Counted from the stretch's first letter, positions 35,938-49,507 are shown. The stretch: 64,000 nt of DNA from Pseudocercospora fijiensis CIRAD86 (GCF_000340215.1 NW_006921532.1:9019172-9083171), one strand, 5' to 3'. Notes: generated by a model from the sequence alone, not told the origin. Program-made: numbers and translations.

Positions 35938-37063
35938 ATGTTACTAAGAGAGACCTAGGATTAATGCTACCCCCGGGGTAATATTCGCTAACTAGTTAGA
36001 GACCGGCAAACTAGGACAATAAGACTATACCTAGCGCGCTACGACGCGTTAATTAGTTACTGCTCTTTTAAGGACTCTACCTCTTATTCCTTTATCCTAT
36101 TAAGGCCTCGAGGCCTAGGCGATCGACGAGGGCGGCGCGCGCGAATAGCAATAATAACGATAGCGTCGTAGCACGAGCTAGCGGTATATTAGAAGACGGC
36201 GTACGGCTATATTAGTAACGGTGTTGCGGAGTATATTACTAGTTAAAGAAGGAAAAGAAGGATAAGGTAAAGTTAGCGCTAAGGCGGCTAGCGTCGCTAT
36301 TATTAATATTACCTGCTCGCTGCTGTTATTAACCTTACTTATTATCGCTACTATACCTGCAAAAACAACCTTACCTGTACTATAAGCCTAAGGCACCGTA
36401 CTAACTAAGCTAAAAGATTAAATAGGCTAACTAAGGGCAAAACTATAGAGCTAAGCTAGCTAGGGTCGATCTTGCGGATAATAGGTTACTCCTCGATCTT
36501 TCCGACCTTTTAAGCGAGGCGAACCTTAACTATTGTACTTATAATAGCCTTTACCTATAGAAACTAGACGAACTGTGTTTTTTTAAAAGAGATAAGATTA
36601 ACAATTGAAGGCTGCTAAACCTAACTAATTAGGGCTAGCGAAACTGCGATAGTAAATAATAGCCCTCGTAATAATAAGAACAATCCCTTAGAGCGGAAAT
36701 TTCTAGGTCTTTTAGAGTAGACGCAAAGAACTCGGATAACCTTACTTAGAACGGGGGCAGTGCTACAATACCCCGTATACCTACCTATTATAGTAGGGAA
36801 GGTGCGCTCGTATTGTAATTAGTTACTAGCCTTCAATTTATATAGCTATATAACCCCTTATTGTTACTATATTAGCGAGGATAGCTTAGTTAGAAGTTAG
36901 ACATTGTAGGAGGTAAGGTTTAGACAGAATAATATAATTAGTTAGTTAAGCGTTTAATTTAGCTTAGAAGCGAGTTAGTTATTAGACTTGCTAAGTTAGC
37001 ATAGGGAGATCGTAATAAGAATATAAAGGGCTACGAGGGCGCGGCCTTTAGAAGGGAAGCGTA
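35938..37063 (+). other. Untranslated 3' region of copy 1
   Basis: About 1.1 kb between the chromodomain and the 3' LTR without a recognisable gene. Sequence near 36763-36830 recurs in copy 2 near 48995-49060. The last bases before the LTR (AGAAGGGAAGCG) look like a polypurine tract. Confidence 0.65.
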
Positions 37064-37261
37064 TATTAGGACTAAAGAGGTTATACGTAATTGGTATATA
37101 ACCGGGCTCGAGTAAAGCTAGGGTCCTAATACCTTAGGCAGGGCTTAGCGCTTAGCGTTAGGCTAACTAGCCTACCTTCCTCCTTCTCCTCTTAGATCTC
37201 TATCGAATACTATACTAATTTACTACTACCCTATCTACCTGCTAACATAACCCTTCTTATA
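37064..37261 (+). repeat. 3' LTR of chromovirus copy 1
   Basis: 198 bp. It begins TATTAGG where the 5' LTR has TGTTAGG (a RIP-type TpG to TpA change) and ends CTTCTTATA followed by the target duplication ctaac. Confidence 0.93.
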
Positions 37262-37266
37262 CTAAC

Positions 37267-38989
37267 TATCCGTATATATAGAATAGCCCTCTGCCGTATA
37301 GATATAGTCGTTAGTAATTAGTTATATTCCTGTAATATAGAGAGAGGTTGTTATCGCGTAATAAGGTTGTTTTTAAAGTACTAATATACTACCGAAGGTC
37401 GAGAAGTTCGATAATTAGGATTACTTTTTCGTTTAAAATATACGCTATCGTCTATACTATTAATTTATATAGAGGTGTTATTAGTTTTTGCTAGCAAATC
37501 GCGGTTACGTATAGGGTCTTTTATATATAGAGAAAAGATATCCCGGCGATACGAATTATTAAACTTTACTTTCTAGTACTAAGAGCCTAGTAGTTAGACG
37601 TATACTAAATATCGAAGGAGAGCGAGCAATAGCTAGAATATAACGGTTAGAATATAGAAATAGCGGTCCTTACTAAACTCCTTATACAATCTAATTAATC
37701 CTGTTTTTTATATTATTATATTAATATTACTAGTCCCCTACGCCTAAAACTCCGGATCTTAGACTTCTCGCTCGTCTATTCTATTGTCTTCTAAATACTG
37801 CTTATAATTATTATATATTCCCTACGTAAATACCTCTCGAAATCGCTAATATAGGTCCTCGTTATCCGCTATAATAACGGGCTCTTCGTCCTCCTCGTCT
37901 AGCCCTTCCTCGACTAGTAGATCTAGAACCGCTAGTAGCTCCGTACGAAGCGGTTGTCTACTATAGTAAAGGATAAAGTTGTAGACTATAAAGTAGGATA
38001 TAATAAACCTCGACTACAAGCGGATAGAATACTTCTTGCGAACGCCGATACGGACAATCTCGAAGCGCTTCTATATTACTCTATAGCCGCTCTATAACGT
38101 TACGAAGCTAAGCGTGCCGAAGGTTATATAGCTCTTTCTTATTATCCGGCCTACGTCTAGTAGCCTTCTATTCTTAAAGGCAATACCTTGTCCTTTTATA
38201 TAGTATAAGAAGCCGCTTATCCTTAAAGGAATAGCTACTATCTAATATATAGAACCTGCTAGCAGGTACGTTAGATCCCTTCTAATATACCTTCCGTAAT
38301 ACCTAACTATTGTTTCTAACTCCTTCGTATCTAACAAGTACGTGCTGGACCTTTATATTAAAGTTATAAGCCGCTATTATATTCTATATAATATAACTCT
38401 TCCTATAACGATATAGACGTTAAATTAACTATAGTAGGCTAATAGGTACGAGGCAACTATCTACGGTAGTAGTAGTAGGGGTATATATAAAGAAAAGAAG
38501 AAGAAGAGGAAGAAGAGGGAAATATTAATACTCCTAGAAAGCGATATAGAAGTAAAGGTCGTTAAAGTAAAGGAAGGCGCGAATACAAATAAAGCGTTTA
38601 AAAGGGCAATTACGGCGCGTTTTAGAAAGCGGTAAGCAGACAAAAGAGCGCGGTTTAGTAGTCGCGAAGAAAGTTATAGTCCTTAAAACCTAGGATACGG
38701 CAACCCCGACCGGAAAGCAGCGGAAACCCTAGTTACGAAGGAGGAAACTACGAGCGCGTTACTTTAGAAAGCTTAAATAAGGTTCCTACTAAGGAAGGGG
38801 AGGAGGACGGGGGTAATATAAAGGGCTATACCCTAGGCAGAAAGCGCTAGCCTTAGGCATTCGGCCTACGCGACTCTAACCTACTACTTAGCACTTAGCG
38901 TACTATATAAAACTATTCGGATTTACGTAGATAGACTTAGCTCTTTATCGAACCTATTAAGTCTTATATCTAGTATCTGCGTACGCGTT
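37267..38989. mobile_element. Harbinger-like DNA transposon relic and unassigned flank
   Basis: Sequence on the far side of copy 1. A minus-strand transposase relic occupies about 37.78-38.45 kb. The remainder (37267-37780 and 38460-38990) has no recognisable gene apart from a fortuitous 60-codon minus-strand frame in an AGAAGAAG-rich stretch at 38461-38643. A terminal inverted repeat was not found. Confidence 0.5.
37780..38460 (-). pseudogene. PIF/Harbinger-type (DDE_Tnp_4) transposase relic
   Basis: The minus strand, with amber stops and one or two frame changes, reads LLILYKRTRYCL, then RRPDNKKELYNLRHAKLRNV and IERL around 38220-38070. The later acidic tail reads EDEEP. The order D-x-GY-like segment, LLxPYKGTRY, then (K/N)ELYNLRHAxLRNVIER is typical of the C-terminal half of HARBI1-like transposases in fungi. 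The first catalytic Asp region was not resolved. Confidence 0.6.
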
Positions 38990-41900
38990 GCTTACTTATA
39001 ATATATAGAATCTTTAATATAAATAGCTAGCTCCTAAGTATTATATTAAATATATTCTATAGGCTAGCCTCGCTACTTAATAAGGTAGTACGCCTTCTGC
39101 TTTTTTATCTTCTTTACTACGATTGTTTCTACCTACTACTCGTCGCCTTTAGCGACGGGTATACTTATCTTATACTCCTCGCTATCGCGCCTATAATAAG
39201 GCTTAAGAAGGGAAATATAGAAAATATTATAGATCTTCGTACTTAATAGTAGTACTAGGCGGTACGCCTACGCTCCGACTACGTTAATAATATAGAAAGG
39301 CCCTATATACTTCGGGCTAAGTTTCTTCTTTAGGATATCTAAGCTAATATTCTTTATTAATAGTAAGACTAGGTCGCCTATACTATATATCTTAGTAGTA
39401 TAGTATATATTATATTACTTAGCCTAGTATTCTGCTACTTTCTACTAGCGTTCCGTAAGCGTTTTATATACTTTCTATAGTTGCTCTATAGCGTTAATAG
39501 CTACTAGTGCCCTTCCCTTAGTTAGCTCGTCCCGAGCTAGTAGCTTATTCGCCCTTAGTATTAAATTAGGATTAAAACTATAGAGTATCCTAAAGGGGCT
39601 TATACGTAACGTAGGATAAACGCTATTATTATAGGCAAACTCCGCCTAAGGCAATAGTTTAGCCTAATTATCCTAATTCTTAGAGTAATAGTATCGGAGA
39701 TATTACTCGAGAGTCTAATTCGCGCGTTCGGTTTGCCTATCGGTCTAAAGGTAAAAGGCTATACTAAGCCTACGCTTTATATACGCTTCGAAGTAGAAGT
39801 CGCTCTAAGACTAGCTAGTAAATAACGATCTACGATTACTAATAATGCCTAATAGCACTCTAAAACGCCTAATTACCTCCCTTTAAAGTATCGGGTAGAT
39901 CTAACTATAGAGCTAGTTTCGACTATAATATAGGGAGAAGGTTATTCGCCGCCTACGACTCGCTCTCGTAGTCGCTACGTTACGAAGGTATATCGGCTAG
40001 ATTTCGCTTACTAGCCCGATATTTAATAGTAAAGTTAAAAGGTATAAGGAAGGTTGTCTATCTTACCTACCTTCCGATAAGCTACTTTATCTTTATAAAG
40101 CCTTTAAGATTAGCGTAGTCGACAACTACGCGGGTCGTATACTAAGCGATATCGAGGTACGGGCGCTAATACTTAAAGGACTCGATAACCGCTAGGAGCT
40201 CCTAGTTATAGGTCTTATAATTTATCTCGGCTAGGACTATTTTCCGTAACTAGAAGGCGATAGGGTACTAATTCCTATCTTTGCTCTATTGTAATATAAT
40301 CCCTACTAAGGCGAACGTAGAGGTATCGGTTTCGATACGTAGGGGCTTCGTAGGATTATAGTATCGCAATATCGAGGCCGAGCTAAAGGTAGCCTTTAGC
40401 TAGCGGAACGCTTGCTCCTCGCTTTCGCCCTACTAGACCTGCCCTAGCTTTCGGCTATTTACGGCGCCTTTTAATAGGGCGGTTAGCGGTATAACGATTC
40501 GGGAGTAATTAGGGATAAACCTCCGGTAGAAGTTATAGAACCTAAGGAAGGATTAAACCTCCTTTAGCGTTAATAGGCGAGGCTACTCGGTAATAGCGTT
40601 TACCCTACGCTAATCTATCGATACGCCTTCGGTACTAACGATAAACCCGAGGAATTCGATTTCTTTCTTTTAGAAGGAATATTTCTTTCTATTCGTATAT
40701 AATATAAACTTTCGGGGCCGCGTAAGGATAGCGCGTACGTCTCGTATATAGTCCTCTCGCGTTTTACTATAGATAAGAATATCGTTAAGGTAGACGATAT
40801 AGCAAATGTTAATAAGGCTAGCTAATGCCCTATTAATATATCCTTAGAACGTAGCAAGAGTATTAGTAAGCCTAAAAGGTATTACCTTATACTCGAAGTG
40901 CCTATACCGCGTACGGAACGCAGTCTTCTACTCGTCGCCTTACTTAATATAGATACGATAATACGTATTCTATAGGTCTAAGGACGTATACTATTCGGCG
41001 TCCTTAACCCTATTAAGCGTTTCGCTAATAAGGGATAGGGGATAACGATTTTTAATAGTAATCTCGTTTAGCCCCCTATAATCGACGTAGAGTCTTAGAC
41101 TACTATCCTTCTTTAGTACGAATAGGATCAGCGTACCCGCCTCGCTTATACTAAGCTAGATCTAATTATTATCTAAGGCTAAGCTTAGGTAATTACGAAG
41201 GTCGCTAAGCTCTCTTCCTAAAGAATAGTAGAGGGGCTTATATAGCGGCTTCGTACTAGGGATTACGTCGATCGTATACTCTACGTCGTCGGGGAGCTTA
41301 TATCGCGCTTCGGGCGTTATAGTAAAGACGTCTTCGAGGTCTTCGAAGTCTTTAAATTCTTCTAGTAAGGAAGAACCCTTAGCAATATCGCGAAGTTAGC
41401 GAACGCTAATCCGAAATCGTATATATGTATATATGTAGAGCGTTACGTACATCCTTCTAGAATTCCTATAGTTCCCGTACGCGTATCGTACGCGCTACGG
41501 CTTCGGTCCTATAGGTTTAGGTATCTATTAAGCTATCGACGATTACCTTTTAATCGCGCCTCTAAGGCCTACTAAGGATAATATTAGGGAGGGGCATCTC
41601 GAAAGCGTAGAATACTCCGGTAGTAATGCGTTCTTAGCCTATAGAGTCGGCGATCCGTAAGCGTAAATAATACGCTCCGTAGTAGTATCCTCGGTCGCCC
41701 TAGAAACTATCGGTACTAGGTAGTATAGCATTAATAATCCGCTAAGGCTACTATCGTAGAACGAATTCTTAAGATACTATATTAATATTAGTAGCATTAT
41801 CTAATAAGTATTCGACGGCTACTTCCCCTTCTTATATAACGATTACTCCGCGTACGCGTCCTATAGGTACTACTACTATTAAGCTACTTTATTAGGCTTT

Positions 41901-42397
41901 AGTACCTATTACTAGCTCTTAGGAGGTGCCTTATCTTTTCCTTTAGCCTTCGAGTCGTTCTTCTTTTCTTTAGCGTTAGCGGCTACTTTACGTACCGTAG
42001 GGTTATCGTCTTTCTAGAGATAGCGGTTCGGGTACGCATTCTTATAATAGCCTTTCTAACGATAGCTATAATATTCGACCTTACTAATATTATACCCGCC
42101 TTACGAGTTATCGCCCTTCGTATACTTTCCGCCTGCTTTACGGTCGCGATTTAATTACTACTTACAGGCCTAACTATTAGATCGGCGCTTCTTACCTTTA
42201 CTACTTCCGGTTTTATCGTAGTTACGATCCTTACGTTTGCTAGACGGCTTATTAGGGGTCTCGATACGCGTCGCAAGCTCTACGAGTTCGTAACGCGTCG
42301 TTAGTACCGCGTAGTATTTAATAATCGCGCTATAAATCGCCGGCTAGAGTTTAACGAGGAGATAGCGGATCCTATACTCCTCGCTATAGTCGCTAAG
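38990..42397 (-). mobile_element. Minus-strand chromovirus of a second family (element X), 3' two thirds
   Basis: Reading from 42397 downwards: a Gag tail with a zinc-knuckle relic (YYSYR-KGYYKNAYPNR near 42075-42030; Cys codons changed to Tyr), protease, RT ([20 protein letters not shown] near 41140-41080), an active site YLND at 40792-40781 where YLDD is expected, RNase H, integrase, and a chromodomain relic near 39160-39020 (VKKIKKQKAYYLIK). Stops are amber at Gln/Trp positions. The exact 3' end and LTR were not identified. Its gag continues at 49508 beyond copy 2. Confidence 0.85.
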
Positions 42398-42594
42398 TGT
42401 TAGGGCTAAAGAGGCTATACGTAATTGGCATGTAACTAGGCTAAGTGAAGCTAGGGTCTTAGTGCCTTAGGTAGGGCTTAGCGCTTAGTAATAGGCTAAC
42501 TTGCCTACCTTCCTCCCTCTCCTTCTAGCTTCTTATCGAATACTACTCGTACCTACTACTACCCTATCTACCTGCTAACATAACCCTTCTTATA
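42398..42594 (+). repeat. 5' LTR of chromovirus copy 2
   Basis: 197 bp, TGTTAGGGCTAAAGAGG to CCCTTCTTATA. It is followed at once by TAGTATTCGAT, again the complement of ATCGAATACTA within the LTR. Confidence 0.93.
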
Positions 42595-42839
42595 TAGTAT
42601 TCGATCTACCCTTTAAGGGCAGTAGCTAGATAGTCCTTATTTTAAGCTTTTAGCGGTATAGCTACGAAAACCGTTAATCTAACTATATTGCGCCCGAGGC
42701 GGGATCTATACGTACTATTCTATTAGAATAACCGTACTAATTATTAAGCAAGGCCTTCTACACGGCCTATTATACTAAGTCAAGCATATTAGGCCGATAC
42801 TCGCTAATTCCGCTATATCCGTACTATAAGGGGCTACAA

Positions 42840-44205
42840 TACATTATTAGTGCTACCCCTTATTATAATAGCCGGTTTATTACGAAGTAACAACAACCGC
42901 GGCGCCGCTAGCAGCGCTAGCAATAACAATACTAGTAGCACAGTGCCTACTAAAGTGCCTACTAAAGCACCTACTAAAGTGCCTCCTACTAAAGAGCCTA
43001 CTAGAGGGCCTGCTAAAGAAGAACCTGTAATTCTAGGTAATAATCTGGAATTGCCTATTAACGACATTCTTAGCAACATTGTTAATCGACGATATAGCCG
43101 GCTAGCCTTCGGCCCTTAACTAGTAGGGAGACTTTAAGAAGCCACTTAAAACAGGCTTACTACCCTACGTTAAGAACAATAGCTAGAGGATAATCTCCTT
43201 AAGATTCGCCGCCTGTAGGAAGCCCTAACAACTACTACTAGACTAGAACTAGTAGTAGGACCTTCCGTATAAAAGAAGGATGCTAAACTTAAGGACTGCA
43301 CTGTATTCGATAGCTCTAGTCGAAAGCAGTACAACGACTACATTCGTAACTGTAAGCTTAACTAGCGAAACGCACTAAGGGCTCTACTAGACGACTATTT
43401 ACTAGTCGTCTATGCTATACAGTACATTAATAGCGACCTAAAACGCACCTAGGATAACTATTTTAAGTCCCTTAACGATTAGACCGCTGTTTAGTAGAAA
43501 ACCTATAAGACTATCATACTAGACACCCTTAGAAACCCTATACTAAGGCAATAACACGCTTAGGACTAGTACCTTCGAGCTAAACAAAAGACTGATTAAT
43601 CGGCTCGCTTATTTAAGGCCTATTTAAAGACCCTCGAAGACGACCTTCCGGCTAAGACCGACTCTATATAGATCTCCGAAATACGCCCTAAATTGAGGTA
43701 GGAGCTTGTTCTTAAACTAGACCGTCGCCGTGTGTTCGAACAGGCTAATCTTATACGAATTCAATTTATAATTGAAGTAGAAACCACAGAGCGTATAGTA
43801 CAGCTTTAGTAACGGTTAGAATCTAAAATACGACTATCTAACAACCGTAGCCGCGGAGGCAACTAAGGCTCCTACTAAAACAATAATACTAACAATAGGA
43901 ATAGTAACAATAACCGTAGAAGAGGCCGTAGCCGACGGCTATATAGAGGAGGCCGTAATAGGGGCCGTAGAAGGGGCTCGTATCCCTATAGTACTAATCG
44001 TTTAACTAACAATAGCAGCAATAGCGGCTATAGCAATCCCCTAACTAGATTGAAGTGCTTTAATTGTAATAGCACTAGCTATCTACTAGGCTAATACGAC
44101 AAACCTAAGGACTAGGCCCGAATCGACCGTGCTACCGCTAAGCACTATAAGCACCTTTTAGCCGCTAACGCTACCCCTATAGGCCAACCTTCGAAAAAAG
44201 AGTAA
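42840..44205 (+). pseudogene. Degraded gag of chromovirus copy 2
   Basis: It opens with an 89-codon piece (42850-43119) that has a Pro/Thr/Lys repeat (VPTKVPTKAPTK) and NDILSNIVNRRYSRLAFGP. It continues with the same capsid-type region as copy 1. The zinc knuckle lies near 44055-44100 (KCFNCNSTSYLLG, His changed to Tyr). Amber codons interrupt it throughout. Confidence 0.75.
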
Positions 44206-44249
44206 GCGCCGCACTAACTGTTAGCCTTGTGCGGCGTAAAACTATCGAC

Positions 44250-47200
44250 ATTATGCTAGCTATTATACGCGCCTGTCTTATATAGGACATATATAGAGAC
44301 AACTATAAGACTAAGGTTATGCTAGACCTAGGGAATTCAGTTAGTGCCCTTATTAGCTATCGCCTAGTTAAGCAATTAGACCTCTAACAATTGCCTAGAA
44401 CTAATATACTAACCCTTGCTTGGTTTAATAACGCTCGGCACTTAACCTATAGGGCCTACTATGTTCCTATAGTTCTAAAGGACGACCTCGGAAATAAACG
44501 CCTACTAGACTTTACTACCTACGCGGTAGATATAGACAACCTGTATAGGGGAGCTACTATTGTTATTAGCAACCCTATTCTTAAGTACTATGCTATAGTT
44601 ATAGACCTAGGCCTTTAATAGTAGCGATTTAGAATCGCTAGGAGAGAGGACATTAAATATATTAACATTAGCGAGTGTCCTAACGATATTAGGGTCCTGT
44701 TTATTAGCAACCTAATACTAGCCTCCGCCTTAGCCGACCTAATAGTCGACCTATTAGGCGACGATAATAAGCCTATGCCCCCTAATAGTATAGACCCTAA
44801 TTAGCTCGAGCGTATACTAGAGCCTATTCGAGAGACCTATATTAATATATTCAAACACTACTTGGCATTAACATTGCCTATGTTTAAGGAGACGGATTAT
44901 AAGATTGATATTATAGAGGGCAAGGAGGTTCCCTTTAGTCCCCTCTATAACCTTAGTAAACGAGAGCTTACTATATTACGTAAGTATCTAGAGGAAAACC
45001 TAGCTAATAGCCGGATACGGTATAGCAACAGCCCTGCTAGCGCCCCTATCCTATTCGTACTAAAGAAGGATAGTAGCCTACGCCTATATATTAATTATAG
45101 AGGGCTCAATACTGTTACTATTAAAGACCGCTATCTACTTCCGCTTATTAATAAGACTCTCGATCGCCTTTCTAGTGCCTACTACTATACTACATTAGAC
45201 ATTAAGGACGCCTATTACCGCATCTGTATTCGTAAGGGCGATAAATAGAAGACAGCCTTTCGCACTCGTTATAGCTATTTTAAGTACTTAGTTATACTAT
45301 TTAGGCTAGCTAATACCCCTGCTACATTCTAGTCCTATATTAATCGGGCCCTATTAGGCCTATTAGATTACCTCTATATAGTCTATCTAGACGATATCCT
45401 AGTCTATACACACTTACCTAACATTACGGAATATTAGGCCGCTATACGCAAAGTGCTCGACCGCCTACGGGCCTATAGCTTGTATTACAAGCCTTCTAAA
45501 TGCACCTTTGCTACTAAAGAGGTATTATTCCTCGGCTTCCTTATATTAACTAAGGGTATTAAGGCTGATCCTAATCGGATTAAAACCATTACTAAATAGC
45601 CTATTCCTACGTTAATTAAGGAGCTGTAGTCGTTCCTCGGCTTCGCTAATTTCTATCGTCGCTTTATTAAGGGCTATTTACGGCATGTAATGCCCCTAAC
45701 TAAACTCACTAAAACTAAGGCTAACCCTTCTAGAGAGTTCAAATAGACTAATAAAACACAAGCCGCTTTTAACGGTTTAAAGAAGCGCTTTACTAAAGTC
45801 CCCTTATTGCACTATTTTGTACTAAGTAAGCAGATCCGTATTAAGACTAACGCTTTATAGTTTGCTGTATTAGCTATTATATTACAACAGGCTAATAACA
45901 ATTACTAGCACCCGATTGCCTTCTTCCTAAGGAAGATAATTAATACTAAGCGTCGTTACGAGACCTACGAGCAAGAGCTCTTAGCAATCGTAGAAGCCTT
46001 TAAGCACTAGCGCTATTATCTCGATAGTGCTTAGCACCCTATTTAGGTCTATACGGACTATAACAACCTCCGTAGAATTACGAAGGTTACTAGGGTTATA
46101 GGTCGATAGGCTAGATAGGCCGTCTACCTCGCCGGGTTCGATTTTAATATATTATATTAGCTAGGCGTAAGTAACCCTACTAATAGCCTATCGAGGCGAC
46201 CTGATTATAATAGCGAGACTTAGCAATCTATTAATTCTCTGTTTCCAACCCTATAGTATAAGATTGCTATAGCCCGTATTGTTAATAAGCACGCGTAGGA
46301 TAAGCGGCTTACCGGACTCCGCGACGGCTTAAAGCATATTAATGCTCTTACTATATTAATAGTGCGTGTTAAGGCAAGGGCTAAGGACACAGATAGGAGA
46401 AGTTATAATAACTCCCTAGTCGATATCGCTATATATAGTAATAGCGATTAAAGCACTAATATAGTTAATTCGGCTACTAGTACTATTAGATATATACAAT
46501 GCGTACCTCGTTTAATAGCGAGGGTACTATTAAATAACCTTGCAAATAGGGATGGTTAATCGTTTATAGATAAGCTGTTACGTGCTTAGTAGAGGGACGC
46601 CTTTACTACTAAACGTATCGACAAGCTTGTAAGTAGGCGAACGACTCGATCTAGCAAGAGTAACTAGTCGATCGATAACAAAGGTTATTTAAAGTTTAAG
46701 GGTAGATACTATGTCCCCGCTAAACATTCGATCCGATAAGAACTTCTTAAGCGACACTATAATAGTAAGCTTGCCGGTTACTATAGTATAGAGAGGTCGT
46801 ACGAGCTACTATCGCGCATATACTACTAGCTAAATAGTAAGCGGGATATAAAGGAATACGTTAATACGTGTACCGTATGCTAACGTGTTAAGGTACTAAA
46901 GCATTAGCCTTTTAGCGAGTTGTCCTCCTTACTAATCCCTTATAAGCTATTTGTAGAACTTATAATAGACTTTATTATAGGCCTTCTGCCTACTAAACGT
47001 AGGGGTAGCAAGGACGTATATAATGCTATCCTTATTATAGTAGATCGATTTACTAAAGGCGCTCGATATATCCTAGCGCGCAAGGATTAGACTGCTATTA
47101 ATATAGCAGAGGCGCTATAGACTAACATCTTCTATACCTATTAGGGAACCCCTAAGGGGATAGTCTCCGATAGGGGCTCGATATTTACATCGCACTATTA

Positions 47201-48102
47201 GAGCGAAATATGCCTATAGCTAAGACTAAAGTATCGGCTATTAACAGCCTTCTATCTATAGACTAACGGTTAAACAGAGAGACAGAATGCTACCCTATAG
47301 CAGTACCTGCGCAGTTACATTAACGAGAATCCTAAGGATTGGGTCAATCTCCTACAGCCTATAGAATTCGTATATAACAACAGTATATACTTATTAACTA
47401 AGGTTTTACTATATATAGCTATAATAGGTCAAAACGCCGCGTTGCTATAAGATCTATTTACCTCGCTCGAGGCCGAGCGTAAGGAAAGGGAAGCGCGTTA
47501 AGTACTAGAGACACTAGCGGCAATAGAACGTATCTAGAAGATGCGAGAAATCTATACTAAGATAGCTAAGAAGTTAACAAAGGCTTAAGAATACTAAAAG
47601 GCCTACTACGATAAGCGTTATATACTAATAACCTTTAAACAAGGCGATATAGTTATACTTAGTACTAAGAACCTCCGCATCCGCAAACACCTATCGCCTA
47701 ATAGTAAAACAAGGCCTAAGCTCGCACTAAGATATATTAGCCTATTTCGCATCTAAGAACCGAAGGGCAATAGCTAGGCCTACTAGTTATAGCTTCTACC
47801 CTATTATACTATCTATAATACCTTCTATATCTCCCTCCTTAAACTATACTACTAGCGCGAAGGCGATAAAGCGCCTGCTAAGTTAGAAGAAGTCTTAGCT
47901 AATAGTAAAGAGCTATAGTCTGTAGAACGTATCCTATAGCACCGGACTAGGAAAGGTAAGAAAGAGTACCTATTAAGATAGCAAGGATATCTACCTAAAT
48001 AGGACTCGTAGGAAGCTAAAGGTTCCTTTAAGGATATAGCTAAGTTGTTAGATAAGTATTAGACTAGTATAAAGAACAAGAAGAAGGCTAAGGGCCTATA
48101 AT
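44250..48102 (+). pseudogene. Degraded pol of chromovirus copy 2
   Basis: Protease (LDLGNSVSALIS near 44330), RT (44862-45700, YLDD intact), RNase H (about 45800-46090), integrase (about 46720-47400) and chromodomain (about 47890-48070). The longest open pieces are 75 and 128 codons. The remaining stops are mostly TAG at Gln/Trp positions. Confidence 0.9.
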
Positions 48103-49310
48103 GTTACTAGAAGGCCTAGGAACAATACTACCCCCGGGGTGCTATTAGCTAACTAATTAGAGGCAAGCAACTATTAGCAACGAAGGACAATAAGACTATA
48201 CTACTATAGCAAACGCGCACCGAGTGTTAACAAACGCGCTACAACCGCTAATTAATCGCCTACTCTTTTAAGGAATCTACCCCTTTACTAACGCGCCCTA
48301 TAGGTCCCCCTCTTATTCCCTTATTCTATCGAGGCCTCGAGGCCTAGGCAATTGGCGAGGACGGCGCGGCCGGCGCGGCTATATTAGTAACAGTGTTACG
48401 GGGTGTATTACTGTTTCGAAGAAGGAAAACGACGCGACTATATCGGTAACGGTATTGCTAATATTGTTATTAGTTAAAGAAGGAGACCGGAAGCAAGGTA
48501 AAGTTAGCGCTAAGACGGCTAGCGCCGCTATTATTAACATTACCTAGTCGCTACTATTATTAACCTTACCTATATCAAAACTTTAAGGCACCTTTAATTA
48601 AAACTTTAACTAAAACTTTAAGCCGCCTAAAAGATTAAGCGACTAATAGACTAACTAAGGGCAAAACTATAGAGCTAAGCTAGCCGGGGTCGATCTTGCG
48701 GACAATAGGTTACTCCTCGATCTATCTAACCCTTTAAGCGAGGCGAACCTCTACTACTATACTTATAATAGCCTTTATTTATAGAAACTAGACGAGCTAT
48801 GTTTTTTTGAAAGATAAGATAAGATTAACAATTAAAGGCTGCTAAACCTAACCAATTAGGGCTAGTGAAACCACGACAGTAAATAATAGTCCTCGTAATA
48901 ATAAGAACAACCCTCGGAACGGACAAACCCTCGGAGCGGACATTTCTAGGTCTTTTAAGAGTAGACGCAAAGAACTTAGACAACCTTACTTAGAACAGGG
49001 GCAGTGCTACAATACCCCGTATACCTACCTATTGTAGTAGGGAAGGTGCGCTCGTATTGTAATTGGTTGCTAGCCTTCAATTTATATAGCTATATAGCAC
49101 CTTATTGTTACTATAGCCGTAGTAATAGCGCAGTTAGAGTTAGACATTGTGTTGTATTAGAGGTAAGGTTTGACATAGTTACATAATTAGGTAGTTAAGT
49201 ATTTAATTTAGCGCGGGCTAAGCAGCTTATTAGACTTGCTAAGTTAGCGGCGATAGAGGTCGTAGAATATAGATAGGCTACGAGGGCGCGGCCTTTAGAA
49301 GGGAAGCGTA
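48103..49310 (+). other. Untranslated 3' region of copy 2
   Basis: About 1.2 kb without a gene, parallel to the same region of copy 1. The 60-codon frame at 49004-49186 has an equivalent position in copy 1 that is closed by stops, so it is not treated as a gene. Confidence 0.6.
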
Positions 49311-49507
49311 TATTAGGGCTAAAGAGGCTATACGTAATTAGTATATAACTAGGCTAAGTGAAGCTAGGGTCTTAGTGCCTCAGGCAGGGCTTAGCGCTTG
49401 GTAATAGGCTAACTTGCCTACCTTCCTCCCTCTCCTCCTAGCTTCTTATCGAATACTACTCGTACCTACTACTACCCTATCTACCTGCTAATATAACCCT
49501 TCTTATA
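49311..49507 (+). repeat. 3' LTR of chromovirus copy 2
   Basis: 197 bp, TATTAGGGCTAAAGAGG to CTTCTTATA, followed by ctaag. It is nearly identical to the 5' LTR apart from RIP-type transitions. Confidence 0.93.

Larger units (their letters stand above)
30358..37261 (+). mobile_element. Ty3/Gypsy chromovirus copy 1 (full length, RIP-inactivated)
   Basis: A 6,904-bp element with LTRs at both ends and a 5-bp target duplication, ctaac (30353-30357 and 37262-37266). Gag, protease, RT, RNase H, integrase and chromodomain segments follow in the usual order on the plus strand, all with TAG/TAA at former Gln/Trp codons. The RT active site reads YLDN instead of YLDD (33223-33234), which a single RIP-type G-to-A change explains. 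It shares sequence along its whole length with copies 2 and 3. It splits older DNA whose two halves lie at 28.8-30.36 and 37.27-39 kb. Confidence 0.95.
42398..49507 (+). mobile_element. Ty3/Gypsy chromovirus copy 2 (full length, inserted in element X)
   Basis: 7,110 bp with 197-bp LTRs and target duplication ctaag (42393-42397 and 49508-49512). The coding order is the same as copy 1 but it is less mutated: protease-region (44391-44618) and RT (44862-45248) pieces remain open, and the RT active site YLDD is intact at 45384-45395. It still has many stops and is not expected to be active. Confidence 0.95.

Noticed and set aside
38461..38643. 60-codon minus-strand hydrophobic frame resembling a small membrane protein
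   Set aside because: It is the complement of an AGAAGAAG-rich stretch in a RIP-affected region, so the Phe/Leu run is compositional.
42834..43079. 81-codon minus-strand frame rich in Gly/Leu/Val (also at 50554-50790)
   Set aside because: It is the antisense of the Pro/Thr/Lys repeat in gag, present in copies 2 and 3.
49004..49186. 60-codon frame near the 3' LTR of chromovirus copy 2
   Set aside because: The same place in copy 1 is closed by stops and the region is the untranslated 3' part of the element.
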